Assembly: GCA_907165065.1 (NCBI GenBank)
Contig: OU015523.1
Span: 115,160,246-115,224,245 of the forward strand
DNA from: Caprimulgus europaeus
Lineage: Eukaryota > Chordata > Aves > Caprimulgiformes > Caprimulgidae
Length of the DNA stretch: 64,000 bases
Direction of reading: 5' to 3'
Shown: in pieces, positions 50,266 through 62,344 of the stretch
Position numbering within the stretch: the first letter of the stretch is position 1
How the letters are laid out: every line of letters starts with the position of its first letter
Made by a program: the position numbers and the translations under genes
Notes under the pieces: model-generated
Told to the model about the DNA's origin: nothing
The model's database searches: none
Seen by the model: the letters and a program-made list of their open reading frames with translations, nothing else

Positions 50266-52952
50266 TCCAAAAGCAATATTAACTTTGTGAGGCTATACAT
50301 ACCTAGAACTTCCTAATATTCTTTTTTCTTATTGAAATATAAAGCATATATAATAAACCATGCTTGTCAAACAATGCAAGACAGGTAACATTTCTGTCTA
50401 GGGCTTAATTTTTAATTTTCTGTTTTTCTCCTGATGTTTAGAATCTACAAATTTACTCTTACCTCAAAATGCAGTTTCTGCAGTGAATATTAAGTCTCCG
50501 TTCCCAGGGCAGTAAAAAGGAATTAGAAAGTCAATCCTCAGCAATGCTATTTCCACCATCACTGAATTAGTCTGCAAATAGACCTTTTACTGTGTCACAT
50601 AACTTAATGAATACCATGACCATCCAGAATCATGACATTCAACATGTTAATAAATGTAATACACCTGCATGTAACAGATAAGTAGGTAGATGATGAACAG
50701 GTTTACAACTCTTCCTGGACATGAGATGCCACCACGTGTTTCAGGGGCAATTTCAGGTGTGGACTTTTACCAAAGGAGGGACCGCTGCTGCTGTGCGCAC
50801 AGTGTTGGGTGTACAGTGGGGCGGAAAGCCATTCCTGCTCATGGAGGTAACCATCACACAATGGTTTAGTCCAAGAACGGACAGTTGGTCTGAAATCCAG
50901 ATCAGGTACATATGGCAACTTCACCTGATGCTGGAGGTTTTGGGCCAGCCAAAGTCAGGGATACTCGTTTGACTTGGATGCACAGTGGGATTGCAGACCA
51001 GGTCTGGCAGGGGTCATTAGATCAGGTGTAGTCCTGTTAGCATGGCTTGTGCAAGCATGACCTTGACAACAGGTTGAGGACAGTGTCCTGCCTGAGTGCA
51101 GACCCTGGTCAGCCCTGCCTCAGGCTGTAAAACACAAACATAAATTTATTTACCACAGGTAGAGGAGAAGTTCGATTAATTAAAGTCAATAGTGAAGTTT
51201 AGGTCTGGCCAGTGGCCCCTCAAATCAAAATAATAAGAATAAATATACATGTATGTTTACATATCTGTTGATATTAATATATATTAATATATTATTAATT
51301 ATGAATATACAAATATTTATATATAATATATCTATACATATATATGAATACCAACAAATATGGAGCGTGTGTGTATATATTCATGCATATATGAATGATG
51401 TGACTCCAAGGGCAAATATTGCATATCAAATTAGCAGTGTTACCCATCATAGTGACTGGGTTTTCTTGGGGGTCTGATCACAGCTAGCCAGGTGTTCCAA
51501 AGCAGACACCAAGGCTGTGGGACCACTGCCACAAGCACTGACTTCCCAGTAAAGGAGCATCTTAATGGCACTGGAATAGAGGCACATCTCAGGTTAGGTG
51601 CTTGACCTTCCAGGTTATTTATATTTTGATTTTTGAGGCGAGGTTCTTCCTTCTTTACCTTCAAATCACTTAAATTCAGTGCTTGCTTTATTTGAGGGAC
51701 AGGTGAGGAGGCTTACAGTTTCAGATCAAAATGAGCTATCACTTAAATACAACATGTTCAAGGTCACTTACATATCAATTTCAGAGCAATTTTCCAAACA
51801 TATAATCAAGACACTGAACCCAGAGGCTTAGTCAAATAAATTCTCTATCTTCTTTCATTTATGAATTAAATGAAATAAGATGTGCCAACATTTTCACCTG
51901 ACTAGGCTTTATTATAGTTTCTGTATCTTCCATCAGATCCCTCCACTTATTTAAAGAAATATCCATACTCATCTTGCTTTAATATTTTTTGCATGAGTGA
52001 AAAAAAATAGTAAAAATAATCTTACATGGATAAACAAAAAATACACAATGGACAACTCTGGAAGAACCAAATTGCCTTCAAAAGCACAAATACTATCAAG
52101 AAACCCTCTCATTTATGAATAATCTCTATCAAAGCTTAACACACTCGGTCACTGCCGAACAAAGCCATAAAACCCTGCAGTAAAACCAGGCTGAGAGGAG
52201 CCGTGAAGCCCCAGTGCTGACTGAACTGCTGCCACGTACTGTTTCCTCCTCACTACAAGCGCTTGAGGACAACGGGACAAACTGTGACACTGCTCTGACA
52301 AATGGGATGTGCTGCGATCCTGCATGGCTTGAGCTGTATCATTCCACTTTTATGAACATGGGCAGCTCCTTTTACCCAGGTAGATCCTTCCTCACTGGTC
52401 TCAGAGACACAGCAAAAGACAATGCCTATTTATGGGGTGAACTTCTTGCTATTTGCTGGATGTGTGCAGGCTCAACTTTTCAGCCAAAGTGGCAAGAAAA
52501 GCAAGTTAAATGTGAAATTTTGCAACTTTGGCAAGTGTTGTGCAACACTGAGATACCTCAAGCTTTTATAAATGTTACCAGGAAGATCCAGCGAGGAAAT
52601 GCATCCTTAATGTATTGCAGAACATCACTTGATGGTATTAATTCACTCTACTCACTGTGAATTTATTTTTCTTCAAATTTTTTAAAGCACTTGTGCCTAG
52701 TGGGTTTCCAGCCACACACCAATTATAAACAGTGAATTTTTGTCAGTATTATAACCCCTCTAATATGCGTTCATCCTTCTGTATCTACTTCTCCCTACAG
52801 CAAACGATGAGCTCTGCACCACTGTTTTCTGAGCACCTTAGGGATTATAAAATTCTCACATGCCTTGTGCCCACTTCTGCAGCCTTCCCAACCAAACTGA
52901 ACGTGGGGATGGCACCTGGAGAAATCCTCACGTTGTTAGCACCAATGATGAG
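50266..52952. other. Intronic sequence without recognised gene
   Basis: A GC-richer island at about 50700-51130 differs in composition from the AT-rich surroundings but resembles nothing I know. An AT-rich microsatellite-like tract follows at 51235-51395. A 148-codon plus-strand frame at 52214-52660 has no recognised domain; it is treated as chance. Confidence 0.5.
51235..51395. repeat. AT-rich low-complexity tract
   Basis: Interleaved ATATTAAT, TATATA and GTGTGTATATAT segments over about 160 bp. Confidence 0.8.
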
Positions 52953-53479
52953 AGAATCATAGAATCACAGAATGGTTTGGGCTGGAAGGGACCTTAAAGA
53001 TCATCCAGTTCCAACCCCCCTGCCATCAGCAGGGACACCTTCCACTAGACCAGGTTGCTCAAAGCCTCATCCAGCCTGGCCTTGAACACTTCCAGGGAGG
53101 AGCAGCCACAACTTCCTCGGGCAGCCTGTTCCAGTGTCTGACCACCCTCACAGGAAAGAATTTCTTTCTCATATCTAATCTAAACCTACCCTCTTCCAGT
53201 TTAAAGCCATTTCCCCTTGTTCTGTCACCAACTGCCCTTATTAAAAGTCCTTCCCCAGCTTCCTGTAGCCCCTTCAGGTACTGGAAGGCCGCTATAAGGT
53301 CTCCCCAGAGCCGTCTCTTCTCCAGGCTGAACAGCCCCAACTCTCTCAGCCTGTCCTCGTAGCAGAGGTGCTGCAGCCCTTGGATCATCCTCGTGGCCTC
53401 CTTTGGACTCGTTCTAACTGGTCCATGTCCTTCTTGTGTTGGGGGCTCCAGAACTGGACGCAGTGCTCCAGGCGGGAGT
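52953..53479 (-). mobile_element. CR1 LINE, longest copy in the window, with ORF2 C-terminus
   Basis: The minus strand encodes the end of CR1 ORF2 (apurinic-endonuclease/reverse-transcriptase protein): [63 protein letters not shown], followed by the 3' untranslated region and an ATTCTGTGATTCTATGATTC tail at 52953. About 527 bp remain; the 5' part is missing at 53479. The frame from 53388 to 53059 is open, and upstream codons continue the family sequence (CACTGCGTCCAGTTCTGGAG) in a different reading frame, so the copy carries at least one frameshift. It is the best-preserved CR1 here, hence probably the youngest. It lies in the same orientation as FAT3. Confidence 0.95.
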
Positions 53480-54442
53480 TAAACAGTTAAAGAGCTGTTA
53501 AACCTCGATAATAACCTACTTGTATGAAGGCATTTTATCTCAAAGGGTCTGGCTAATGCCCAGAGTAACCCAGATTTTCTGTACATCCTCTTTAGCAGAT
53601 TAATAAAGAGATCAAAGTCTGACCCATGCATCTTCTGCCAGGAGGACTGGGAAGATATTTTAAAAAGAAGGGTTTGCTCCTGGTTATTTTAGAAACGAGA
53701 TCAGAAGCAGAGCAAAGCTGAAGCAGGAAGAAGAGATGGAGAAAAAAGGCAAAGGATGCTCAAAAGGATTAGGAAAAAAAAAAAAGTCCTGGTAAGGGAA
53801 TTCTGTGCAGGGTCCTCTTCCTTTACACGGAGCTCTTTTGTACTGCCCATAGTACTGAGGAGTGTCGGCCTGGGATGGTTGGCCAGAGTAGAAAAGAGAC
53901 TGCTGGAAATATTCCACCTAGTAAATGTCTTTCACCTTTTAGTTATATATATTATACTGGAAATAGAGTATTATTTTATATTATACTGGAAATAATATCT
54001 TTTTTCCCCCCTTTGTTGTTTCTTCCAGCCTACAGCAAATGGGCAACCCTATGAAGAGTAAAAACATCAACCCTGAAATCTGCCTTTATTTTTCTCGCTA
54101 TCCAAACATAAACCTGGAGAAGCCATCAAAAAAGAGAGAAAAAGTACATCTGAAAGGGGTTTACTAGCTATGCTCTACTTGAACATGAATGCTGCAGGGG
54201 AGAGGGGAGCACGATACCCAGAGCCAGCACTGGAGCATCATTTAACCCCCCTGCATGGCACAGCCACATTTCCTCTCCTTGGAGGTACCCTGCATGACTC
54301 TGCAGTCCACCTTACAAATCATGTCCAAAAACTGAAGAAGACATTAAAAAAACCCAGCACCACAAACAGTATGAGGAGCAGAGACAATGATTTACAGTAA
54401 GAGTGTTTAAGATTTCCATCTGTTAAGCTTATTAAAAAGAAG
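53480..54442. other. Intronic sequence without recognised gene
   Basis: Apart from the 18-bp direct repeat near 53948-53994, an A run near 53775 and a short T/C tract at 54000, nothing is recognised. Confidence 0.5.
53948..53994. repeat. 18-bp direct repeat
   Basis: TATATTATACTGGAAATA is present exactly at 53948-53965 and 53977-53994, offset 29 bp. A small local duplication. Confidence 0.9.
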
Positions 54443-54842
54443 GTGGAGAGGCAACTTGATTAGAAAATCCCTGTAAAGTTCATGAGGAAATACTATTGTG
54501 AAGTAAAGGGCTCTTTAATCTAACAAAATAAGGAGGAGCAACATCTAATGATTGGAAACTGAAGCCAGGAAAAATAAAATTAGCAATCAGCCTGATACTC
54601 ATCTTTATTATTTATTTTTCTGAAGCAGGTGATTAATTCCCAGAATAATTTAATCTGATCTCTAGATATCTGCAAATGAGGGCTACAAGGTGTTGGGGGA
54701 GAAATATTTCATGTCATACATATGCTATGCTTTAGTCAGAGGAAAATCACTCCGTATAAAGAGATACAGAAGTGACATATAATACACAGTGATATAAAAG
54801 GGATGAAACCCAATGATCTGGTCTCTTCTGGCCTCAAGCACT
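54443..54842 (+). mobile_element. Old CR1/L3-like LINE fragment with 3' end
   Basis: ACTTGATTAGAAAATCCCTG, AAAGGGCTCTTTAATCTAAC, AACATCTAATGATTGGAAAC and TGAAGCCAGGAAAAAT follow the ORF2 C-terminal region of an old amniote LINE (pattern GLFNLxxKxxxxxNxWKLKxxK). About 230 bp later CCAATGATCTGGTCTCTTCT with GGCCTCAAGCACTA matches the end of its 3' region (usually GATGATCATAATGGTCCCTT, CTGGCCTT). The middle is poorly conserved. It is older than the CR1 at 52953. Confidence 0.55.
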
Positions 54843-57800
54843 ACAGAACTGCGAACACTGTCTTGCTGTTTTCTCCAAGGAGCCTGGAGAGAGGAGGTTC
54901 ACTGAATGGTGCTGGGCTGCCATAGCACTCCCAATGTGCCCAGCTCCGCTCTCATGGTCGCTTTTTTTGTTGTCCCAACAGCCTCTGCGTTGCCATCCCC
55001 ACAGAGGGAATGAAAAAAAAGCTCCTTCCCCACCCAGAAATACTTGTCACCAAAATAGTTGTGGGCTGTTGAAAGGTACAGTGTCCTTTGCTGGATGGCA
55101 GTTTGCAATTCAAACTGGAAACTTCACTGAATACAGAGAAAAGGGTGGCTCCTGGGCAGGCAGAGCATCCTGACGGAGCCAGGGGTAAAGCAGCCCAGCG
55201 CTGCCCAGGTGGGTGCCCGCAGAGCATGGTGCAGAGCCCAGCTGCTCAGAAAGTCATTTCACTTTGTTTTTCATAAGGTAATGAGCCAGCAGCTTGCTGG
55301 CACCTTCTCCCTATCACATATGAGGGCGTGCCAGAAACTGAAGAGCCTTTTCTGGAGATGTGCATGAGGCATTAGAGGCAGCACATCTGCTGGCTGTGGC
55401 CACCAGTGAGCCTGGAGCAACATCCACCACTTCTGTTCAGGATGAGCTCTGGGAGGGATGGATGTACTGTGGGGCTGGCAGGCACTGAACAACCTGGTCC
55501 CCTTCTGTGCTTGAGAAGGAAATCTCCGATTACAAGAGGCTCTCAGGCAGCTCACCTTGTGGCTTTGTAAGAACTATTGATTGTCCTTGTGTTCCCTTGA
55601 GTGAATTTTCCAGTGGATGAGGGCTCTTCAGGCAGTATATACCTCATGAATATTATTGTCCATGATGCTGTAGCAGAACACTGCTGTTTTGCAAGGCAAC
55701 ACACTTTGTGTTTCATTGTGAAATGCACACTGGATGCACTAAAACCTGAAGTTTTATTTAGATGCACTTGCAGGACTCTCCCCAGGTATAGTAAAAGCAA
55801 GCTTTCCCTCTGTACCACGCTCACCTTGCATAGAGGGACCAGGCTACACAACAGCCATCACATCAAGAAAGAGGTGACTTGTTTTGAATCAAGACTACTG
55901 CTTTAAACTGCCCAGAAGCAAAGCCTTTCATTTTCTCTTAATTACACTTTTAGTTGTATTCTCTCTTCTCTTCTCTAGAGAGTCTGAGGAAGAGATCCCT
56001 CCCTTTCAGCCTTCAGGTCCAGAGGGTGTAAAACCACCTCAAGCTGCTGCTTCTGCTCTGGGCAAAAGTTTTGATGACTGCAGCAGAAAAAAAAGCAAGA
56101 GGTTACCTGGAGGCCAAAATTTAGTTCAGACCACCTGTCAACGTCAAAAAGGTTAGGGACATCTCACTGGTCAGTTCAGGAAAGACAGAAGTTCAGTTTC
56201 CCTTGCTGAACAGACACAAGAGCAGTGGACACACTACTAAGCACAAGAATGGGTCTTACATCCCAGACCTTTCACTAATGGGGAATTACCTTCCACAAAG
56301 CAATCTGCATGAGACACCCTTTGCATAGATGCTGAACCTCTGCAGGGAAACCAGACTGGCATCGTGTTTTTGCTTGCACTGTCATTCCAATATTACTCCA
56401 AAGAGGGCCATCACTATCTGCAGATGGCTAGTAACTGATAGTTGAGAAGCTGATATCTACCAATTCATATCACAAAACACACAGCGAACTCCTGATGCCC
56501 TCATCTGAGCTGGCAAGCTAGAAGGCCACTGATGAACTGGGTCTGGCTCTTCCATTAACTGAGACCTGAACTTGCAGACCTGCAGCATTAGTGAAAAGGG
56601 CAGGACAGGACAGTCCAGTCTCTTTGCTGAATTTAACTGTAGCCTTGTTGAAGTAACTGGGGAGTTCAGGCTTGTTTTTGAAGAGCTGAAATGGGCAGGC
56701 TGAGGTACTGCCTACTTAGAAATCATCAGCTTCTCAGTCACTTTTCACACGACTTGACTGGCCCAAAAATCCTGTCCTGAATGTAACTCAAACACTCTTA
56801 CTTTCCTTAAAAGCTTAGGGGTTTTTTAACAGCCTTATGTTGTATGAAACACAGTGGGTTGCTCTTGCAACTTTCTTTGAACCTCCTTTTCTCATTTCTT
56901 AACATCTACCCCAACAGCATACAACTTTCATGAAAACCAGTCATCAGCATTCAAAGATGGCTCACAACTAAGCTGACTCTCTTCTAGTATGGCAAAATTA
57001 TTCACAGAAATCGCAAAGAGCAATCCCTGATGCTTCTAAGCATCTTTCTAAAAGGAAGTCTTAGAGACAGCTACAAACTTTGCATGGGAGGCATCTCACC
57101 CACAGCCATATCTGTGATCGTAAAAAGTGAAATAACTAGAATTAATTTCCATGCTGGGTTTTTTCTCCAAAAACCCTTGAGCAACCTCGTGGTAACTGCA
57201 AGAAGAAACTGTACATGATCATTAAGATAGTCAGAACTTAAATCTTCTACCTTGCATAGAGGAAATGGAGCTGGGACTATAACGGCAAACCTCACACAGA
57301 CCCTGCACAAGCAGACCCTAATTACACTTCTGTTTCACTCTCAATACTCTGTGTGATAATAATAAATCCAAGGGTCAAAGAATATAGGGAAATACGCTGG
57401 AGTATATTAGTGGAAAGTACCATTCTTTTAATCTCGGGGTAGTGCTAGTCTGACATTTATCTTCAAAAAATTTTCACAGATAGGATACCCTTCTTCAGAC
57501 AAGAAAAACAGAAGGGAGCGAGAAGCCGAGATACACAAGAGACTGTGGCAAATCAGAGCAGTACGATGAAAGCCTTAGCGCAGACAACCCCACTGTGATC
57601 ACTGGGAACGGTGCCAGTGACTAGGTGGGTGCTTCCTTTTGGCTCTGAACAGAGCGAATCAAATAAATGTGCTGTGGCTGCTGCTCTCCAAAGTACAACC
57701 TTTCATGTAACATGTAAAACTCTCGCCCTCATCCCACCAGAGTCCTCCACAGTCATGGTACTTTCTGCCAGCTTTCCCTGCCCGCTTTTCCAGGAGATGC

Positions 57801-60230
57801 TGTGGCTCTACCCAAGACGCCGGGAAGCGAAAAGGGCAGCCTGGCACCCAAGGGGTGCTGAGATATTGGCATCCACCCAGACACTGTCTTGCTCATTCAG
57901 GGCAAGGCTCAGATGCATTCTGGAGGAGTACCTATTGCATTCCCCAGCTGGTGTATATGTACATGCACATAAATTGCAGCAGCTCAAGTTTAGTGTTTTA
58001 TGATGAGACGGACTAAGCTCCCAAAAGAGGTGGGGAAAGTCAACGTCTTGATAAAGGAAATAATGAAATATTGCAGTGCCAATATACGCCGTGTGATCCC
58101 TTGAGGGAAACCACAAGCACGAGCCCTAATGAAATAAGACACAGAAAATAAGGGCTTTGCTGTGGACACAACCCTTATACGCTCATTATGCACTGCAGTG
58201 ACTTCTATCACTTTATCACACTTATTTATCTCGGTGAAATGTTGTATATATTTGCAGACAGATACATGTATAAAAACACATACAATCTATAAAAACACAT
58301 AGATATATTCTAAATGAAAGAGGACAAAACAAAAAGTGATTTATTTTCATTTCTGTAAATGGCCAGACCGTAAATGCACAGTATGCTTTCTCTGCATGGA
58401 TTGCCTTCCAAATCCATCATTGTATGCAGTTTAAAGCTTTCATAAACACTTAGCATTTGAATTTCCATTTGTGAGTATTTCAGCTTTTTAAAATGTCCTT
58501 GTATTTTATGCTCAAACACTCAATAATACCAGTGTGGGCTTTGCCTAGGGCTAATCGATAGGCTGCACTTAAAACATAAAGTGTCTATTTGTCTATTTAT
58601 ACACAGTTTTGAAATGGAGATTATATTTCCCCTGTTTGAAATACATCAGTATGTGCAAATAGCAAAATTGAATTTAATTATTTATTTATGATGTAACTTT
58701 GCTGACTGTGGAAGCAATAAACCCAACCAAACAAAACCCAGGAAATTATCCCAGACCCAAGAGCAGGAGGAAGCATGGCTTTCTCTAATTGAGTTTCCTT
58801 CACTCTTATCTTCTCAAGATCCCTTAGATTGTTTTCCAATTTTCATTTCCATTTCTTCCATTAAATGCCTCTGACCCACAACCTTCATTTACTGCCACCC
58901 ATTTATCTTCCATTCTTAATTGAGATGTAACATGTCCACTTGTCCAGCGCTGAGCTCTAAAACTCTGACAGCACCTTTGATAAATGCTGGCTCCTTCAGG
59001 AAAGCTTCCTTGGGAAAGCGCAATTCAAAACTCTAGTCCTGAACAGGTAAGTCTGCTCCATTAAAACTGACTTTACCTTATAAACATACTGTGGTAAGGA
59101 CCAAAACCCCAATAACAAACAATAATACCTTTGGGTTTATGTGTCTTTTCTGCTACAAGATGGAATTAGATTTGTTTTGACCCTGGGAGGATACAGGATG
59201 ACAGGGTCAGTGAGAAGAAAACACAGGGCTGCTTTCAGCAGTCAATCATCTTTACTTTTAAGTAGAACAATTTTAAATGTGGTGGTTTGCAATTGAACTC
59301 CCTCCTCCAAGATACAGTGTACATGAATTTTTGAAAGATGGCATTGTTTAGAAAATAGTTAGACGTTATACAACTTCATTTCAGGAACTCTTGACAAACA
59401 TTAATAAAACTCCCAGCAGCCAGGTGCTTCTGCACCCACTGAACTGCAGGCAAAGCCCGGCATCAGAGAGTCAGAAATACAACAAAAGGGAAAGAGTAAA
59501 GCTCCAGCTACCAAGCAGTCATTTTAATCTCACGGAGTAATGCTAAACTAAAGCAGAAGAGAACCGAACAGCAATATCTTAGTCTCTTGGAGCAGTAAAG
59601 TAAAATTATTACAGCACCCCAGGCTACTATTAAATTGTAAAATTTAAGAAAACATATTGTGGTCAGGCATTCAACCTCTCAAAATAAACAGATGAATCAC
59701 TCCATGTTTATTCTAAATGACTGAATGTTTGCACCAGTGATACCAAGTAAAACACAAATTCGCTGGGATCCTGAAGGCGAACATCCAAGAGGAAAAATTT
59801 TCATTCAAAACCATGATACCAGGGACCAGGTTGGAAAGCTCCGTGGCCAAAACCTCTGACCAGAGCACACTCCTATTTCATACTCCAGAGGTGTGACTGC
59901 CAATAGTGCTGACATACCCTAGAGAGCTTTAATTTAAAGTTAAGGCTTGATACTGATAGAGCGATGGTTGTGGCAGTAAGGTCTGGAGAAGGCTACATGA
60001 ACCGCAGCAGGGTGGCCATGCCCAAAGGCTGCCCAGCAGCAGCACAGCCACACCACTGCACGAGCGATTGCCAGGCATCTCCCCAAACACTCCCAAAGGT
60101 CAGTCCAAAGCAGAAGGTACCCCAGCAGGCTGTAGCACTTTGAGTAATGTTTAGAGGCACCCAGGAACAAGAAATATGGGCTGTTCTATCTTACTTTCTG
60201 AAAGATGTTGACAGGCAAACCAGCTCTTCT
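54843..60230. other. Intronic sequence without recognised gene
   Basis: Mixed composition with GC-richer patches at 54890-55460 containing overlapping short frames. A direct repeat is at 58269-58301. The stretch at about 58610-58710 is AT-rich with AATTGAATTTAATTATTTAT and could be regulatory, but nothing firm can be said. Confidence 0.5.
58269..58301. repeat. 14-bp direct repeat
   Basis: TATAAAAACACATA occurs at 58269-58282 and 58288-58301, a two-copy local duplication offset 19 bp. Confidence 0.9.
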
Positions 60231-60400
60231 CACAGAATCACAGAATGGTCGGGGTTGAAAGGGACCTCAGGAGATCACCTAGTCCAATCTCCCAACTAAA
60301 GCAGGTTCCCTACAACAGGTTGCACAGGAAAGCGTCCAGGTGGGTTTTGAACATCTCCAGAGATGGAGACTCCACAACCTCTCTGGGCAGCCTGCTCTCT
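60231..60400 (-). mobile_element. CR1 LINE, truncated 3' end (different subfamily)
   Basis: Plus strand CACAGAATCACAGAATGGTC, GGGTTGAAAGGGACCTCAGG, AGATCACCTAGTCCAATCTC and CCTCTCTGGGCAGCCTG is a minus-strand CR1 3' end. The ACCTCAGGAGATCACCTAGT form differs from the CTTAAAGATCATC form of the copies at 31891, 32850 and 52953, so it belongs to another CR1 subfamily. Confidence 0.9.
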
Positions 60401-60997
60401 GTTTTGCAGCACAATATTCAAAACTGAACCAAGAAATATTTTGCTGTGTGTGGGTGCCATTCACACACACAGTGACACTGATAATCAGGTATCTACATGG
60501 CTTCCAGCTGAGCAGAATATTAAACTTTATAACACATCCATTTATAAGATGAACAGTACGCTGGAATCACTCCTGCTGTCTCCCTCTAGATGTCTGATGG
60601 CCACAAAGAATCCCACCTCAAGGCCATAGTCACCCATCACCTGCATGCCCAAGTTGACTCTCAAAGGCTTAGATCAGGATAGCTGTCGGCACAGGAATAT
60701 GTTGGTTGAAAGGATCTATGTTAACTGGTACTGTGACCATTCCACTGAATGGCAGCACAGACTTTGCCTTAATCCCAGCTTACTATTCCAAGAGGAACTG
60801 TAATGTCAAGATTTCTGATCCTGCACGCCATCAGAAAAGATCCTGGGAAGACACAACATCATTTCCCTGGTTGGTCAGTAATTTTTAAGCAATGCACTAG
60901 GACATGCAAAGCAAGCTCTGATGGAACTGTCCTTGCAAGGGACTTGACGGCACGACCAAAAAGTAAAGCAGAGGTTGAGAATGAGGAGAGACTGTGG
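60401..60997. other. Intronic sequence between two CR1 fragments
   Basis: Holds duplicate copy 1 (60480-60575); the rest shows nothing recognisable. Confidence 0.5.
60480..60575 (+). repeat. Diverged duplicate segment, copy 1
   Basis: This segment aligns with 61764-61864 over about 100 bp. Shared blocks are GATAATCAGG, TACATGG, TTCCAGC, GAGCAG, AATATTAA, CCATTTATAA and CGCTGGAAT, in the same order and orientation, with roughly three quarters of bases matching by eye. It is not part of the CR1 next to it. It may be a local tandem duplication of a functional noncoding element or two copies of an unnamed old repeat. Confidence 0.75.
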
Positions 60998-61109
60998 ATG
61001 TGCTCTGAGCAACCTGATCTAGTTGAAGATGTTCCTGCTCACTGCAGGGGGGGTGGACTAGATGACCTTTAAAGGTTCCTTCCAACCCAAACCATTCTGT
61101 GATTCTATG
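60998..61109 (+). mobile_element. CR1 LINE, truncated 3' end
   Basis: GAGCAACCTGATCTAGTTGA, the GGTGGACTAGATGACCTTTA block, CCTTCCAACCCAAACCATTC and the terminal TGTGATTCTATG form a plus-strand CR1 3' end of about 110 bp, cut off at nearly the same point as the copy at 16231. Confidence 0.92.
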
Positions 61110-61763
61110 TTTGTTGCAGAAAACATCACTCCAAGGAGAAAACGGAAGGGGAAGCAGCAATGGCACTGCGATGACATTGGCATTCCCAGCATGAGTAAGC
61201 CTCAACTCACTACCAAACAAGCATCTGGTGCCACCTAATTAAAACACCAGTTCCAGGAGGTGACATCCAGCATCATGAATCAAATTAAACATCTGTTAAT
61301 TCTTACAACAGCCAGACAAAACAAGCCTAAAAAAGGCAAAACAAACACACATACACACAATACTAACTTTGGCACTGACATCCCAACTGAACAGAAGAAC
61401 CGTATAAAATTGCCACATTATTAACCAGTGCATCTTCAGTTTAACCGATCGGCTGCGCAAATTTGCTACAACACATGTTCAGCTGCTCAACGGGAAAAAA
61501 TGGATCAAGTTTTACAAAAGTGGGTAAACACACCTCACTGCCCAGCATCGCCCAGCAGAGGGGAAGCCTCCCCGAGCTCACGCAGGCTAACGGCACAAGC
61601 TATTAACGCACATGATTAAAGGACTGGAGACCACAGAAATCTCAATACAGGCATGGCCTATAATAGCACAATGCAGGGTGTGTTTTCCCCAGTGACAAAA
61701 GGATGCTTTTCTTTTATTTCTGCTATAAATAATTGTTTTGGTTTGGTTTTTTTAATAGGTATA

Positions 61764-61864
61764 GATAATCAGGCATTTACATGGTTTCCAGCAGAGCAGT
61801 AATATTAAGCTACCAGATTACAGCCATTTATAAACTGAATACATCGCTGGAATTACTTTTTACT
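61764..61864 (+). repeat. Diverged duplicate segment, copy 2
   Basis: Partner of 60480-60575, with starts 1284 bp apart. The blocks GATAATCAGG, TACATGG, TTCCAGC, GAGCAG, AATATTAA, CCATTTATAA and CGCTGGAAT are retained, and the copies differ mostly by substitutions plus small gaps, for example AGCAG-AATATT against AGCAGTAATATT. Confidence 0.75.
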
Positions 61865-62277
61865 GCCATTATTATCCAACAATCTCTACAATATGCATTG
61901 TTACCGCAGCAGTAAAGTGATTAGATTCTGAGCATTCCTGGAAATCTGTAAGTAACACCACAGAGGTGAACCCTTAGTGAAATAAAGTATTTAAGGAGAA
62001 CTTCTGATGGTCTCTTATGCTGAACCCTGTGGGCTCCTGAAAACAGAGCAGGGGCATAGTTCATTGACTCAGTTCTGCCACCTTTTACACCATTTTTCAC
62101 ACCAGCAACATTTCACATGCATGGTTTACCCCTATCAATGAGCCTACTGTTCATGTGTGTAACAGCTTTTCTCTAAGTGCCTCATTTCAATACATAACCT
62201 CATTAACGCTTTGTTTATTACCGCCTTCCTTCTTCCTACTACTCTTACACAAACTTGTTGCCCATCTTGCTTTGAAT

Positions 62278-62344
62278 CTGTTTGTTTTTTTGTTTGTTTG
62301 GGGTTTTTTTGTTTGGTTTGTTTTTTTGGTTTTGTTTTTTTTTC
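62278..62344. repeat. GTTT-rich simple sequence
   Basis: Repeated GTTTG/GTTTTTTT units with GGGG interruptions, ending in a T run. Confidence 0.88.

Noticed and set aside
52214-52660. 148-codon plus-strand open frame
   Set aside because: No domain, signal peptide or family similarity recognised; it opposes FAT3 and has no clear promoter or splice signals. A single frame of this size is expected by chance in 64 kb read in six frames.
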